A stretch of 64,000 nucleotides of DNA from Beijerinckia sp. 28-YEA-48 (GCF_900104955.1 NZ_FNSI01000001.1:4808001-4872000); one strand, 5' to 3'. Positions 9,218 to 18,255 are shown, counted from the stretch's first letter. Notes: generated from the sequence alone by a model not told the origin. Made by a program: numbers and translations.

Positions 9218-10348
9218 ATGGGTGTGCGTCACGAGTGGGTTGGCCGGCGTCAGGCTGTGCGCCAAGCCTGTCACATGCGCGCGGAAATGCGCTTCATCGA
9301 CGGGCGCAAGTCGATCGACTGCATGATCACCGACATCAGCGCCACCGGGGCCCGCCTGGAATTGCCGGAGGGATTCGACTGTCCGCAAGATTTCGACCTC
9401 TACATTCCCTCCCGCGATGAGACCAAGCACGCCAAGGTCCATCGGATTACCGATGAGGGCGTTGGCGTCACCTTCCTGAAATCCCGAACCGAAGAGCCGC
9501 TGGTCGTGATGATCGAGCGGTTGGCGCAGCTGGAATTGGCTTTCAACGAAGCAAAAAGCCTGGCGCCGTCGCGAGACGGTGATGTTCGGCGTGCGGTGGC
9601 GCAGGTGGAGGCGCTGCCAGCGCTTGAAGCGCGGATCAATGAACTGGCCGCCGGCCTCGCCGACTTGCGTGCGATGTTCGAGACGCGGATCGCGACACCA
9701 GCGCCAGAGCCGATCGATCATGCGCGTGAGATTGCGTCGCTACGTGAAGAGATTCGCCATGTGAATGAAGCGGCAGCGCAGCCGGCGCGCGAGTTTGCTG
9801 AGGAGACGGCCAGGGATTTCGCCGGCATCCGCGCCGACATGGGCCGGCTCGACACATCGGTACGCGCCTTGACCGAGATGGCCAGCGTCAATGCGGCGCT
9901 GACCCCCAACGATCATGGGCCTGAGATCATTTCGCTGCGTGGCGAAGTGGCGGCTTTGGCGGCGGCGGTGCGTGATGTCATGGAGGGCGCTGCGCCGCCC
10001 TCGACGCCGGCCGAGGATCTCTCCGACATCCGCGCCGAGATGGAAAAGCTCGGCGTGTCGATGCGTGGACAGGCGCATATTCCGCGACCGGAATTGTTTC
10101 GGTCGGAGGAATCCGACCCTGCTGCGACGCCGCTCGCCAGTGCGTCTAGCGCGGCCGAGATCGTTGAGCTGAAAGCGCAGATCGCAGAATTACGCGCGGC
10201 AGTCGCCAAGCTGTCTGCTGAGCCTGCAGTGCCGGTAGAGGGCGGTTCGGACGCGCTGCGTGGCGAAGTCGCGGAACTGCGCCAGTCGGTGCGCGCTTTA
10301 ATCCTTGTGGTGGCCAAGAGTCTCAACACGCCGCGTCAAGCAGCCTGA
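9218..10348 (+). CDS. PilZ domain protein with coiled-coil repeats
   Basis: A 376-residue cytoplasmic protein. The N-terminal PilZ domain (about residues 8-95) carries the c-di-GMP-type motif RRQAVRQ with the second element DISATGARLEL. The rest is helical and repetitive: three related modules begin EIASLREEIRHV, EIISLRGEVAAL and EIVELKAQIAEL, the first two containing IRADMGRLDTSVR and IRAEMEKLGVSMR, and the last ending LRQSVRAL. This suggests a coiled-coil scaffold whose assembly or partner binding is gated by c-di-GMP, but that is inference. The ATG at 9218 is preferred over the TTG at 9191, which would translate the tandem repeat. It stands alone between intergenic repeats. Confidence 0.8.
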   Translation: MGVRHEWVGRRQAVRQACHMRAEMRFIDGRKSIDCMITDISATGARLELPEGFDCPQDFDLYIPSRDETKHAKVHRITDEGVGVTFLKSRTEEPLVVMIERLAQLELAFNEAKSLAPSRDGDVRRAVAQVEALPALEARINELAAGLADLRAMFETRIATPAPEPIDHAREIASLREEIRHVNEAAAQPAREFAEETARDFAGIRADMGRLDTSVRALTEMASVNAALTPNDHGPEIISLRGEVAALAAAVRDVMEGAAPPSTPAEDLSDIRAEMEKLGVSMRGQAHIPRPELFRSEESDPAATPLASASSAAEIVELKAQIAELRAAVAKLSAEPAVPVEGGSDALRGEVAELRQSVRALILVVAKSLNTPRQAA

Positions 10349-10370
10349 CCGGCGGCAGAGCGCTAACCTT

Positions 10371-10500
10371 GTGTCACCCCGGATACGGGCAGCGTGATCC
10401 GGGGTCCAGGAGCGCGTGGTAGAAACAAACGAAAATCAGCAGTGAAGCGGTGGCCCTTGGGTCCCGGATCGCACCTGAGGTGCGTCCGGAATGACACCAA
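10371..10500. repeat. REP-like palindromic repeat pair (family copy A)
   Basis: Two inverted units face each other. The first has CCCCGGAT (10377-10384) and ATCCGGGG (10397-10404). The second (about 10459-10498) has GGATCGCACCT and AGGTGCGTCC around GAG and ends in ATGACACC. The same family recurs at 40956-41100 and 55718-55762, each time between genes. Shared parts include TGTCA[C/T]CCCGGA at the outer edge and ACCACGCGC next to the core. It lies where the PilZ gene and the minus-strand dsbB gene converge, so it may also act as a bidirectional transcription stop. Confidence 0.8.
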
Positions 10501-10516
10501 GGTTGAGGCTTGCTTC

Positions 10517-11002
10517 CTACGCGCGTCTGATGGTGCGCGCCGCCAGCGCCGTAAGCACCACCGAGATCACCGCGTTCCAGCCCGCCAGCGACAGGCCGAG
10601 GATGCGAATGGCGACGGCGTCGCAACGCACCACTTTGGTGGTTTCGAGCTGGCGCATGAAATCGCTCATGTCGGAGGCTTTCTGCGGGATCGCGCCGGTA
10701 CAGCCGGTCGGGCCTTCCCAGAAACCCCATTCGACGCCGGCGTGATAGGCGCCGAAAATGGCGCTGCCGATGAAGATCAGAGTCAGCAGCATGAACAGCA
10801 GTTTCGCGACCGGCGATGGCTTGCCCGACAGGGTGCTGGCCACGGTCAACGCCGCCACGGGCACGCCGATGTAATAGGCCCAGCGCTGCTGCAAGCAGAG
10901 TTCGCACGGCAGATAGCCGGCGTATTCGAAAATCCAGGCGCCGGCGATGGTGGCGAAGGCGATGGCGAAAATAGCCAAAGCGATGCGAAAGGGAGAGAGC
11001 AT
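10517..11002 (-). CDS. dsbB: Disulfide bond formation protein B (DsbB-like)
   Basis: A 161-residue inner-membrane protein with four predicted helices, expected to reoxidise a periplasmic DsbA and pass electrons to quinone. The first periplasmic cysteine pair is in GYLPCELCLQQRWAYY, and the second pair is CTGAIP and VVRC in the following loop. The ATG at 11002 is chosen because it overlaps the stop of the upstream YqaA-like gene; longer versions would start inside that gene and add an arginine-rich non-membrane stretch. A DsbA-like protein is encoded far away at 55769-56446. Confidence 0.88.
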   Translation of the reverse strand: MLSPFRIALAIFAIAFATIAGAWIFEYAGYLPCELCLQQRWAYYIGVPVAALTVASTLSGKPSPVAKLLFMLLTLIFIGSAIFGAYHAGVEWGFWEGPTGCTGAIPQKASDMSDFMRQLETTKVVRCDAVAIRILGLSLAGWNAVISVVLTALAARTIRRA

Positions 11003-11583
11003 CAGAGCACCTTTATGGCTAACCAAAAGCCCAGCACGACAAAAGCGATGATGACCACCATGAAGACACCAAAATGGCGGTCGAGCAAGGCGCGGGCCTG
11101 ATCGCCGTAGCGATGCAGCAGGCCCGCGACAATGAAGAAGCGGGCGCCGCGTGTGATCAGACACAGCAGCACGAACAGCAGGAAATTATATTCGAGCAGG
11201 CCGCTGACGATGGTGACGAGCTTGAAGGGAATGGGCGTTGCGCCCTTCACCAGAATGAAAGCCCAGCCCCATTGGGCGTAGAAGGCGCGCAGGGCGTCGA
11301 CCTTGTCGGTATAGCCATAGAGATTCATCAGCCATTGGCCGACGGTCTCGTAGAGCAGATAGCCGATGCCATAACCGACGATGGCGCCGAGCACGGAGGC
11401 GATGGTGCAGACGGCGGCGTAATAGTAGGCCTTCTCCGGCTTGGCCAGCGCCATCGGCACCAGCACCACGTCGGGCGGAATCGGAAAGAAGGAGGATTCC
11501 GCGAAGGAGATCGCCGCCAGCGCCGGCGTGGCGCGCGGCGATGCGGCGAGAGAGAGCGTCCAGTCGTACAAGCGTTTGAACAT
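11002..11583 (-). CDS. YqaA/DedA (VTT domain) family membrane protein
   Basis: A 193-residue multi-helix membrane protein. Family features are SFAESSFFPIPPDVVLVPMAL near the N-terminus, GAIVGYGIGYLLYE in the next helix, and the glycine/proline-rich re-entrant element FILVKGATPIPFKLVTIVSG. DedA/YqaA proteins are linked to membrane homeostasis and lipid-carrier or polyprenyl-phosphate flipping in some members; the activity of this subgroup is not established. It is coupled to dsbB by a TGATG overlap. Confidence 0.85.
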   Translation of the reverse strand: MFKRLYDWTLSLAASPRATPALAAISFAESSFFPIPPDVVLVPMALAKPEKAYYYAAVCTIASVLGAIVGYGIGYLLYETVGQWLMNLYGYTDKVDALRAFYAQWGWAFILVKGATPIPFKLVTIVSGLLEYNFLLFVLLCLITRGARFFIVAGLLHRYGDQARALLDRHFGVFMVVIIAFVVLGFWLAIKVL

Positions 11584-11718
11584 GGGCCCCGAGATCAGCG
11601 GCGGGAATCAGCACGGAAGATGATTGTTGGCAAAGGCCTAGCCGGCCGCTGGCGCGGCAGCAAGCCGTGGAGTTACAGGCACCGGCGATCCCGCATGATC
11701 GTGATCCGCGTTTGAACG

Positions 11719-11750
11719 AAAAATGCCGTGGCGGTTGGCCGCCACGGCAT
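11719..11750 (-). terminator. Rho-independent terminator of the DUF2852 gene
   Basis: A perfect 12-bp inverted repeat, ATGCCGTGGCGG (11723-11734) and CCGCCACGGCAT (11739-11750), with loop TTGG. Read on the minus strand it is followed by TTTTTCG, so it ends transcription of the DUF2852 gene 24 bases after its stop. Confidence 0.88.
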
Positions 11751-11773
11751 CGATATTGGGGAGGATTTAGGCC

Positions 11774-12367
11774 TTACTGGGGCTGGCCGTTGCCGTCCGA
11801 TTTACGATCGTCGAAGGGCTTCCATCCACTTTCGCCACGGGCCTGGGAGTCTGAGCGTTCGCGCTTGAAGCGTTCGAACTCTTCGCGGTCGCGGGCCATG
11901 CGCAGATGGGCGAGATATTCACCGAATTCACGCTGAGCTGCCTCAAGTTTGCGACGTTCTTCCTCGATCCGCTCGAGTTCGGCTGAGCGCCATTCGTCGA
12001 AGGCCTGGTTGCCGGTCCGGTCCGAACCGCGACTCCAATTCGGGCCACCGCCGAAACCACCGTTGCCACCTTCCCGATTGCCGAACTGCCAGGGACCACG
12101 CCAATTGGCTCGAGCCTTCTCGCGCGCTTCATCGAAGCGCATATTGGCGAAACCGACCAAATCACCCGGTTGGCCCGACCTCTTCTGCCAGATTTTCAGC
12201 ATCAGAATCGCCAGGCCGATCGGCCAGAACACGATGAAACCAAGGATCATCGCGACCAACTCGAGCGGGCGCCACGGCACCCGGTTGTAATTTCCACGTT
12301 TCCAGTCACAGCGGCCGCGGCGACCCTGGCCGCGATCGTTTTCCGCCCATTCCGCAGTCGCACTCAT
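11774..12367 (-). CDS. DUF2852 family membrane protein
   Basis: A 197-residue protein with a short polar N-terminus, one strong hydrophobic segment (PLELVAMILGFIVFWPIGLA, about residues 34-53) and a long charged cytoplasmic tail. The tail has a Gly/Arg/Asn-rich linker, then a helical stretch (WRSAELERIEEERRKLEAAQREFGEYLAHLRMARDREEFERF) typical of DUF2852. The family is largely confined to alphaproteobacteria and has no known function. It has its own strong terminator and appears monocistronic. Confidence 0.85.
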   Translation of the reverse strand: MSATAEWAENDRGQGRRGRCDWKRGNYNRVPWRPLELVAMILGFIVFWPIGLAILMLKIWQKRSGQPGDLVGFANMRFDEAREKARANWRGPWQFGNREGGNGGFGGGPNWSRGSDRTGNQAFDEWRSAELERIEEERRKLEAAQREFGEYLAHLRMARDREEFERFKRERSDSQARGESGWKPFDDRKSDGNGQPQ

Positions 12368-12398
12368 TTCCGCTCTCCATGTCGGCCGCTATGGCCTA

Positions 12399-12421
12399 AT
12401 GTAAATGTAACGTACATTAAC
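12399..12421. promoter_or_regulatory. Inverted repeat upstream of the DUF2852 gene
   Basis: TAATGTA (12399-12405) and TACATTA (12415-12421) are inverted around a 9-base centre that contains ATGTAACG. It lies 32-54 bases upstream of the DUF2852 start in an AT-rich patch of GC-rich DNA, a fitting place for an operator. A second, weaker inverted pair (CACAT at 12579, ATGTG at 12589) lies near the tetR stop. Confidence 0.45.
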
Positions 12422-12621
12422 ATGAGGCCCGAGTCCATGGCCCGCAAGAGGGCCGGCGAAAATTTCAGGCGGGGGGACCGATTTGGTCCGTCTGGGCACC
12501 TGAATATCCGGCGAGATTGAGGACTCGGGAAGAGGTGGGGGCTGCGCCGGGCCGTGCAAGACGGCGGGCGCGGACGAGCACATATTTAATGTGAGCTAAA
12601 GCTTGGTCGTGAACGCGATTG

Positions 12622-13281
12622 TTAGCGCGACCAAGGGCCCTTGCGGGCGGTGCGGCGGATGGCGCCCTCGACCAGGCTCTGGGCGGCGGCTTCCAGGATC
12701 GCCGCCGGATTGGCGCCGGTGCGGACCGGATCCAGATGGCCGGACAGCATCAGCATGGCCAGGCCGTGGGAGAGCGACCAGATTTCGAAAGCCAGCGCCT
12801 TAGCGCCGTCGCGTGGCGCGCCGTTGTGGTCGAGCACGCTGGCGCAGGCTTGGCGGATGCTTTCCAGCGCCCGGTCGGCGGCGGCGCCTGGCTCCGGCGC
12901 GTTCAGGGTTTGCACATTGCCGAACATTGAGGCGTAGAGGCCGGGCTCCTCCCGGGCAAACTCCAGATAGGCGGCGCCCATGCGGTGGAACGCCACCTCC
13001 GGTGACGGCTTGCCGCCGTCCCAGGCGGCATCGAGCTTTTTGACGAATTGTTCGAAACCGCGTTTGGCCAATTCTTCGATCAGCGCGCCGCGATCGGCGA
13101 AATGGCGATAGGGTGCTGCGGGGGTCACGCCGACGAGTTTCGCCGCCTCGGCCAGGGTGAAGCCGGAGGGGCCGCGCTCGGCCGCCAAATGGCGCGCCGC
13201 TTCCAACAGGGCCTCCTTGAGATGGCCGTGGTGGTAGCCGCGCCGTTCGCCGCCAAAGAATCCTGGGCCGAAAGTGTGCAT
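12622..13281 (-). CDS. TetR/AcrR-family regulator with WHG-type C-terminal domain
   Basis: A 219-residue repressor. After GYHHGHLKEALLEAARHLAAERG comes the HTH (FTLAEAAKLVGVTPAAPYRHFADR, about residues 41-64). The C-terminal half (FHRMGAAYLEFAREEPGLYASMF) matches the WHG ligand-binding domain. Five bases separate it from the upstream LysR gene on the same strand. No obvious target gene is adjacent, and its ligand is unknown. Confidence 0.9.
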   Translation of the reverse strand: MHTFGPGFFGGERRGYHHGHLKEALLEAARHLAAERGPSGFTLAEAAKLVGVTPAAPYRHFADRGALIEELAKRGFEQFVKKLDAAWDGGKPSPEVAFHRMGAAYLEFAREEPGLYASMFGNVQTLNAPEPGAAADRALESIRQACASVLDHNGAPRDGAKALAFEIWSLSHGLAMLMLSGHLDPVRTGANPAAILEAAAQSLVEGAIRRTARKGPWSR

Positions 13282-13286
13282 GGCGC

Positions 13287-14234
13287 CTACATAGGCATGA
13301 TTGCGGCGGACGGCGAATCCGGACTGGACGCGCTGGATTCTGTGTCCGGCTTAATAGAACGGCTCATCCCCTCGACCAGGGCGTCGAACACCGCCCGGCA
13401 GCGTGGGCTCGTACTGAGATCTTCGTGCATGACGATCCAGACTCCCATTTCGAGTGCAAAGTCGTTGGCCAGCACGCGGACCAGATCGGGATTGCGCGCC
13501 GCCAAGGGAATCTGGCACCCGCCGATGCCGAAGCCGCAACGGATCGCCGCGAGTTGGGCGAGGTCGCTGTCGGCGCGCAGCGCGAAAGACGATCGGTTCA
13601 AGGTCGGAACAGATTGTAGAAACGCGCGCAGCGCCGGTGTCTCGCGATCGAAGCCGATGCAATCGTGCTGCGCCAGATCGGCCATCGACGTCGGCACGCC
13701 ACGTCGGGCGAGATAGCTGCGATGGGCATAAAGCCCCAGGCCGATGCTGGCGAGCCGTTTTGCCACAAGCGCGTCCTGCACCGGCTCAACCATGCGCACG
13801 GCGATATCGGCGTCGCCGCGCAACAGATCACCAACCGCATTGGAGAGCACCAGTTCGATCACGAGCTGGGGGTGGAGCTCGCGCAACCTGGCGAGGATGG
13901 GCGGCAGATGCTCGGCGCCGACGACTTCGCTGGCAGTGATCCGGACTGTCCCTCGCACCGTCTGGCCGTGACCCGATGCGGTGCGCATGAGCGCCGTCGC
14001 CGTTGCGGCCAGGGTTTGCGCATAGGGTTTGAGTTCGAGGGCCGCGTCGGTGGCGATCAATCCCCGTTGCGAGCGCAGAAACAGGCCGCAGCCGGTGGCC
14101 GCCTCAAGCGTATCGATGTGCCGGGCGATGGTCGGCTGGGTCAGCCCGAGCAAGCGCGCCGCGCCCGACAGGGAGCCTTCCTCGAGGACGGCCAGAAAAC
14201 TGCGATAGAGATCCCAGCTTGGATCGGCGTTCAT
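13287..14234 (-). CDS. LysR-family transcriptional regulator
   Basis: A 315-residue LysR protein: HTH at GSLSGAARLLGLTQPTIARHIDTLE (about residues 20-44), then the effector domain (GTVRITASEVVGAEHLPPIL onwards), with a Ser-rich tail. It belongs to the subgroup that controls divergent oxidoreductase genes. It is divergent from the NAD(P)-binding reductase at 14349 with 114 bases between. In that gap ATATC (14245-14249) and GATAT (14257-14261) form an inverted pair with 17-bp overall span, which fits a LysR recognition site. Confidence 0.92.
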   Translation of the reverse strand: MNADPSWDLYRSFLAVLEEGSLSGAARLLGLTQPTIARHIDTLEAATGCGLFLRSQRGLIATDAALELKPYAQTLAATATALMRTASGHGQTVRGTVRITASEVVGAEHLPPILARLRELHPQLVIELVLSNAVGDLLRGDADIAVRMVEPVQDALVAKRLASIGLGLYAHRSYLARRGVPTSMADLAQHDCIGFDRETPALRAFLQSVPTLNRSSFALRADSDLAQLAAIRCGFGIGGCQIPLAARNPDLVRVLANDFALEMGVWIVMHEDLSTSPRCRAVFDALVEGMSRSIKPDTESSASSPDSPSAAIMPM

Positions 14235-14348
14235 ATATTTTCGTATATCATATCCAGATATTTCAGCAATTTTGTTTTATAGGCGCTTGGCCCATCCTCT
14301 CCCCATGGTTCATCCGGGTGGTTTCATCCAAGTGGTGGAGTGACGGCT

Positions 14349-15347
14349 ATGCAGAACAAAATCGCACTGGTTCTTGGCGCAACGGGGGGTATTGGCGGGG
14401 AAGTCTCCCGCCGTCTCAAACTGCGGGGCTGGACGGTGCGCGCCCTGCACCGGAAGCCCGAACAGATTAACAGGCGTGGCGAGATTCACTGGCTTCGCGG
14501 TGACGCCATGGTGGCTGGCGATGTTCTGGCCGCAGCCGAGGGGGTGTCGCTGGTGGTGCATGCGGTCAATCCGCCGGGCTATCGGAATTGGGGCGAGCTG
14601 GTTCTGCCGATGCTCGACAATACGCTGGCCGCAGCGCGGCAGTCCGGAGCCCGCATTCTCTTGCCAGGCACCGTCTATAATTACGGGCCTGACGTTCTGC
14701 CGCTCATCGATGAACAGTCACTGCAAAATCCGCAGACCCGGAAAGGCAAAATCCGCGTCGAGATGGAAACCCGCTTGCAAGCGGCCGCTGCAGCGGGGGA
14801 TGTCAAAGCCCTCATTGTGCGCGCCGGCGATTTCTTCGGGCCGCAGGCCGCCAACAATTGGTTCTCGCAAGGGCTGGTGAAGCCGGGTCAGCCGGTTCGT
14901 TCGATTTCCTATCCGGGCCGGCCAGGTGTCGGACATCAATGGGCCTATCTGCCTGACGTGGCCGAGACCATGGTGCGCCTGGTCGAACACGATGGTCTCG
15001 CCGATTTCGCGCGCTTTCATATGGAAGGGCACTGGGACCACGATGGCCGCCAGATGATCGACGCCATTGCGCGCGTGGTCTCCAAGCCCGACATCCGTGT
15101 CAGCCGGCTTCCCTGGCTGGCCTTGGCCTTGGCGTCGCCGTTCGTGCCGCTGTTCCGGGAACTCATCGAGATGAAATACCTCTGGCAAATGCCGGTGCGC
15201 ATGCAGAACGGCCGCTTGTTGGCCGCGCTCGGGGCCGAGCCGCATACGCCGCTCGATGCGGCGGTGCAGGCGACACTGGCGGGCTTGGGCTGCATGGACG
15301 CGGGAGAGACCCGTCAGGCGACGGGTCAGAAGAACGTTCTGGCTTAG
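14349..15347 (+). CDS. NAD(P)-dependent oxidoreductase / epimerase, extended-SDR type
   Basis: A 332-residue Rossmann protein. The cofactor loop is VLGATGGIGGEVSRRL at the N-terminus, HAVNPPGYRNW follows, and the catalytic-type tyrosine is probably in PGTVYNYGPD; a clear YxxxK is not seen, so it may be an NmrA/atypical SDR. The ATG at 14349 is favoured because GGTGGAG precedes it with 9-base spacing; the GTG at 14340 has no ribosome site. The divergent LysR probably regulates it. Substrate unknown. Confidence 0.82.
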   Translation: MQNKIALVLGATGGIGGEVSRRLKLRGWTVRALHRKPEQINRRGEIHWLRGDAMVAGDVLAAAEGVSLVVHAVNPPGYRNWGELVLPMLDNTLAAARQSGARILLPGTVYNYGPDVLPLIDEQSLQNPQTRKGKIRVEMETRLQAAAAAGDVKALIVRAGDFFGPQAANNWFSQGLVKPGQPVRSISYPGRPGVGHQWAYLPDVAETMVRLVEHDGLADFARFHMEGHWDHDGRQMIDAIARVVSKPDIRVSRLPWLALALASPFVPLFRELIEMKYLWQMPVRMQNGRLLAALGAEPHTPLDAAVQATLAGLGCMDAGETRQATGQKNVLA

Positions 15348-15376
15348 AAAAAACGCCGCCGGATTACGGCGGCGTT
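15347..15376 (-). terminator. Rho-independent terminator after the porin gene
   Basis: AACGCCGCCG (15352-15361) and CGGCGGCGTT (15367-15376) form a perfect 10-bp stem with loop GATTA. On the minus strand the stem is followed by six T residues (the A-run at 15348-15353 on the plus strand). It closes the minus-strand run 22363-15402 and may also serve the convergent reductase gene. Confidence 0.88.
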
Positions 15377-15401
15377 GTCGTTGGCAGATGATGTTGGCCG
15401 A

Positions 15402-16850
15402 TTAGAACGTCCGCTCGGCGCGCACACGCGCTGTCCAATTGCTCGGGCTGACTTGAGCCAGCGTGCCAAGGCCAACTGGCGCCGACAGCGGTAGGCTCTG
15501 GTTCAATTTGGCGTAGGACAGTTCGACGCCGAGGTCGAAATTGCGCACCGGCGACCAAACCAACTGGCCGGCCACATTCCACAGACGCGCCTTCGATAGA
15601 CCGCCCTGTGACCAGGCGGTGTTCTGGGTGATGCTGCCAGGTGTGACCTGCACGTAAGTGCCGATGAAGTTCGAGCGCAGCGACGGTGTCCAATAGTGGG
15701 TGAAGATCGCGGTTGCGCCAAAGGCTTTCGTTTGCTCTGCGCCGCCGGCCGTACACGCCGCATTGATGCAATACAGCGTGACGTTGCGGTCGACGCGCAG
15801 GAAGCCACCGAGGAAGTTCGTCGTCATCGCGAAGTTGGCATTGAGGCCCAAGCCATAAATGTAATCGAGCGCACCGACGCCGTAGTTGGCGAAGAACTGC
15901 ACGTGATCACCGGCCGCGATCATCGGCAGCAGGATGCGGGCGCCAGCACCGACGGCCCAACCGGTGCGACGGATTTGTGGACCAGCATTGCCGACCACCG
16001 CGAGCGGTGCATTGCCGAAGGTGGCGGTGTTTTCCTGCAGCATGGCCGAGACCATCGCGGTGCCCCACGCCTGATCGACACGCAGGTTGCCGATGAGCGA
16101 AGGCAGACGCTGGGCGACGGGGCCAGCGGTCGCGGCGGTCGCGGTGAACGGATTGGCGCCGAGCGTGTTGGCGGCAGCCGTCAAGAGTTCGTCGCCGCGA
16201 TTTTCCAGGGCCAGACTGGCCGAGAAACCATTGCCGAACGTGAGGGTGTAGGCGAGCTGGCGGACGCCGTTGGGGAAGCCGCCATTATAGAGCGAGTGAT
16301 ATTGATAGGGCGGCAGCAGGAAGAAGTTGGACGCGGCCTGACCGACGGTGAATCCGGCGAAGCGGATGTAGGCCGCTTCGATGGTGGCAGTGTTGTTATT
16401 GCCAGCTGCAAAGACACTCGAGGCATAGCCAAAGGGCGCGTTGGCGAGACCCGAGCCTGCCATGAGACGCAAAGCGAAGACGGTCTGCACCGTGCCCCAC
16501 GCCGACTGCGTGCGGGCATCCATGTTGACGATACCGCGCGCGAACCAACCGTTCTGATCAACGCCGTTCGAGCTGATGAATGTGCCGGCCGGTGTTGCGG
16601 CGCTGGCGGTCGAGCGATGCACGACGGCATTTTTTGCTGGTGTGTACCAGGCTTCAATGCGGACGCGGCCGCCAACCTTCAAACAGGTGTCCGTGCCGGG
16701 GATCCAATAGAACCCCGTGCCATAGGCATCGCAAACCCGAACATATTCGACGGGGGCGGCTTTGCGCGAAGGCAAATCCGCGCCGTAAGCCATGGCGATA
16801 GGCAAAAGAATAGCGCCGGCGCTCAAGAGCGCCGTTTTGGTATGCTTCAT
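15402..16850 (-). CDS. Porin (porin_2 family, alphaproteobacterial type)
   Basis: A 482-residue outer-membrane porin. It has a signal peptide (AILLPIAMAYGADLPS, cut after AYG/A) followed by the family's N-terminal signature: RKAAPVEYVRVCDAYG, then FYWIPGTDTCLKVGG with its two cysteines. The body is alternating beta-strand sequence and the chain ends in ARVRAERTF with the C-terminal phenylalanine needed for BAM assembly. GGAGGGGGA precedes the start. It follows the AAHS transporter by 37 bases on the same strand, so it may be the outer-membrane entry for the same substrate. Confidence 0.93.
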   Translation of the reverse strand: MKHTKTALLSAGAILLPIAMAYGADLPSRKAAPVEYVRVCDAYGTGFYWIPGTDTCLKVGGRVRIEAWYTPAKNAVVHRSTASAATPAGTFISSNGVDQNGWFARGIVNMDARTQSAWGTVQTVFALRLMAGSGLANAPFGYASSVFAAGNNNTATIEAAYIRFAGFTVGQAASNFFLLPPYQYHSLYNGGFPNGVRQLAYTLTFGNGFSASLALENRGDELLTAAANTLGANPFTATAATAGPVAQRLPSLIGNLRVDQAWGTAMVSAMLQENTATFGNAPLAVVGNAGPQIRRTGWAVGAGARILLPMIAAGDHVQFFANYGVGALDYIYGLGLNANFAMTTNFLGGFLRVDRNVTLYCINAACTAGGAEQTKAFGATAIFTHYWTPSLRSNFIGTYVQVTPGSITQNTAWSQGGLSKARLWNVAGQLVWSPVRNFDLGVELSYAKLNQSLPLSAPVGLGTLAQVSPSNWTARVRAERTF

Positions 16851-16887
16851 AGTCCCCCTCCTCTTGAAAAAACTTGGAAGTCGGTGC

Positions 16888-18255
16888 TTAGGCCGGTGTG
16901 TGTTCCTGGGCCGGAGCGCGTTCGTTGGCGCCCGACACGGGGCGGGCGCGCAATGCGTAGAAGATCAGGCAGAGAATGGCGGTGACGATGTAGGGGATCG
17001 CCATAGCGATGCTCATGCCGCCCAGCGAGAGCTCCGACATGAGATGCCCACCGATGATCGGCCCGACGATGGCGCCAACGCGTCCGGCGCCGCTGGCGAG
17101 GCCGACGCCATTGCTCCTGATCGCCGTCGGATAGAACGAGGCAACAAGGCCATTCAACGAATTGTGCGCGGCGACCGCAAACGACATGGCAATGACGATG
17201 AGACTGACAACCATGGTTGTTGTCAGATCGGCCATGCTGAGGCTGAGCAGCGCGAGCGTGGTGATGATGACGGCCGCCAGGGTGGCGAGCCAGCCCAAAG
17301 AATCGATGACACGCGCCAACAGAAGTTGCGCGGCGAGGCCGCAGAACCCGGCATAGGCAAAAGCCAGCGAAGCGTGGGCTGGAGAAGCGCCGCCACGCTC
17401 GACGAGTACCGGTATCCAACTCGCCAGCGTGATGAAGGTGAGGGCCTCGGTGAAATAGATCGCCCAGAGCAATGGCGTAATGGTCGCCAGCCGGCCTTGA
17501 AACAGGTCGGCCAGCGCGACACGCGCTTTAGCTGGCTCGGCATCGAGAATGAATTGCGTCTGCGGCCCCACCGCGACATCGGGCGCGAGACGACGTAGGG
17601 TCTGACGCAGTTCGTCCGACTGCGGCTTCTTCAACGCGAGAAAACGGACCGATTCCGGCAAGATGAAATAAAGCAGAACGCTGAGCAGAAGGCCTATCGT
17701 GCCGACGACAATAAAGATCGAAGGCCAGCCGGCGCGGGGGATGAGCAAGGCCGCGACCGCGCCTATCGTGCCGGGCCCAAGGGAATAGCCAATTTGCGCA
17801 AGAAGCACAGAGCTGCCGCGCAAGCGTTTTGGAGCACCCTCGGTGATGAGCGAGATGACAAGAGGGAGGACGCCGCCGATGCCAATGCAAGTGAGGAAGC
17901 GCAGGATCAGGAGATGTTCGAAGGAATTGGCGAAGGTCGTTGCAAGCGCCGGTAGACTGTAGGCCAGCACGCCGCCGATGATGCAATTGCGGCGGCCGTA
18001 AATGTCGCCAAGTCTCCCGAAAATGAGCGCGCCTGTGAGCATGCCAAGATTACCGGCGCCAAAAATCGTGCCTATTGCCTTCGGGTCGAGCTGCCAGTCG
18101 CGCAAGATCGACGGTGCGGCGACAATCATCGCGGCGAAATCCATGCCGTCGACAAATAAAGTAACGAAGCAGAGGATGAAGATGCCGATATGCGTGCGGT
18201 TGATCTTCATGTCGTCGAGCAAGGGCCCGATGTGAATGGTCTGTCTGGCGTCCAT
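16888..18255 (-). CDS. MFS transporter, aromatic acid:H+ symporter (AAHS) type
   Basis: A 455-residue 12-helix permease. The AAHS signs are FVTLFVDGMDFAAMIVAAPSI in helix 1 (with the DGxD element), GALIFGRLGDIYGRRNCI between helices 2 and 3, and RFLTCIGIGGVLPLVISLITE in helix 4. Relatives carry benzoate, 4-hydroxybenzoate, protocatechuate or similar acids. It lies downstream of the Rieske/cupin genes and upstream of a porin in one strand-consistent run, so it is the likely inner-membrane importer of that pathway. Confidence 0.92.
   Translation of the reverse strand: MDARQTIHIGPLLDDMKINRTHIGIFILCFVTLFVDGMDFAAMIVAAPSILRDWQLDPKAIGTIFGAGNLGMLTGALIFGRLGDIYGRRNCIIGGVLAYSLPALATTFANSFEHLLILRFLTCIGIGGVLPLVISLITEGAPKRLRGSSVLLAQIGYSLGPGTIGAVAALLIPRAGWPSIFIVVGTIGLLLSVLLYFILPESVRFLALKKPQSDELRQTLRRLAPDVAVGPQTQFILDAEPAKARVALADLFQGRLATITPLLWAIYFTEALTFITLASWIPVLVERGGASPAHASLAFAYAGFCGLAAQLLLARVIDSLGWLATLAAVIITTLALLSLSMADLTTTMVVSLIVIAMSFAVAAHNSLNGLVASFYPTAIRSNGVGLASGAGRVGAIVGPIIGGHLMSELSLGGMSIAMAIPYIVTAILCLIFYALRARPVSGANERAPAQEHTPA

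Noticed and set aside
12579-12593. CACAT / ATGTG inverted pair near the tetR 3' end
   Set aside because: Only 5-bp arms and no T-tract; too weak to call a terminator or operator.
15696-16985. 429-codon plus-strand frame opposite the porin
   Set aside because: The porin has a signal peptide, family signature, terminal Phe, ribosome site and terminator; the other frame has none.
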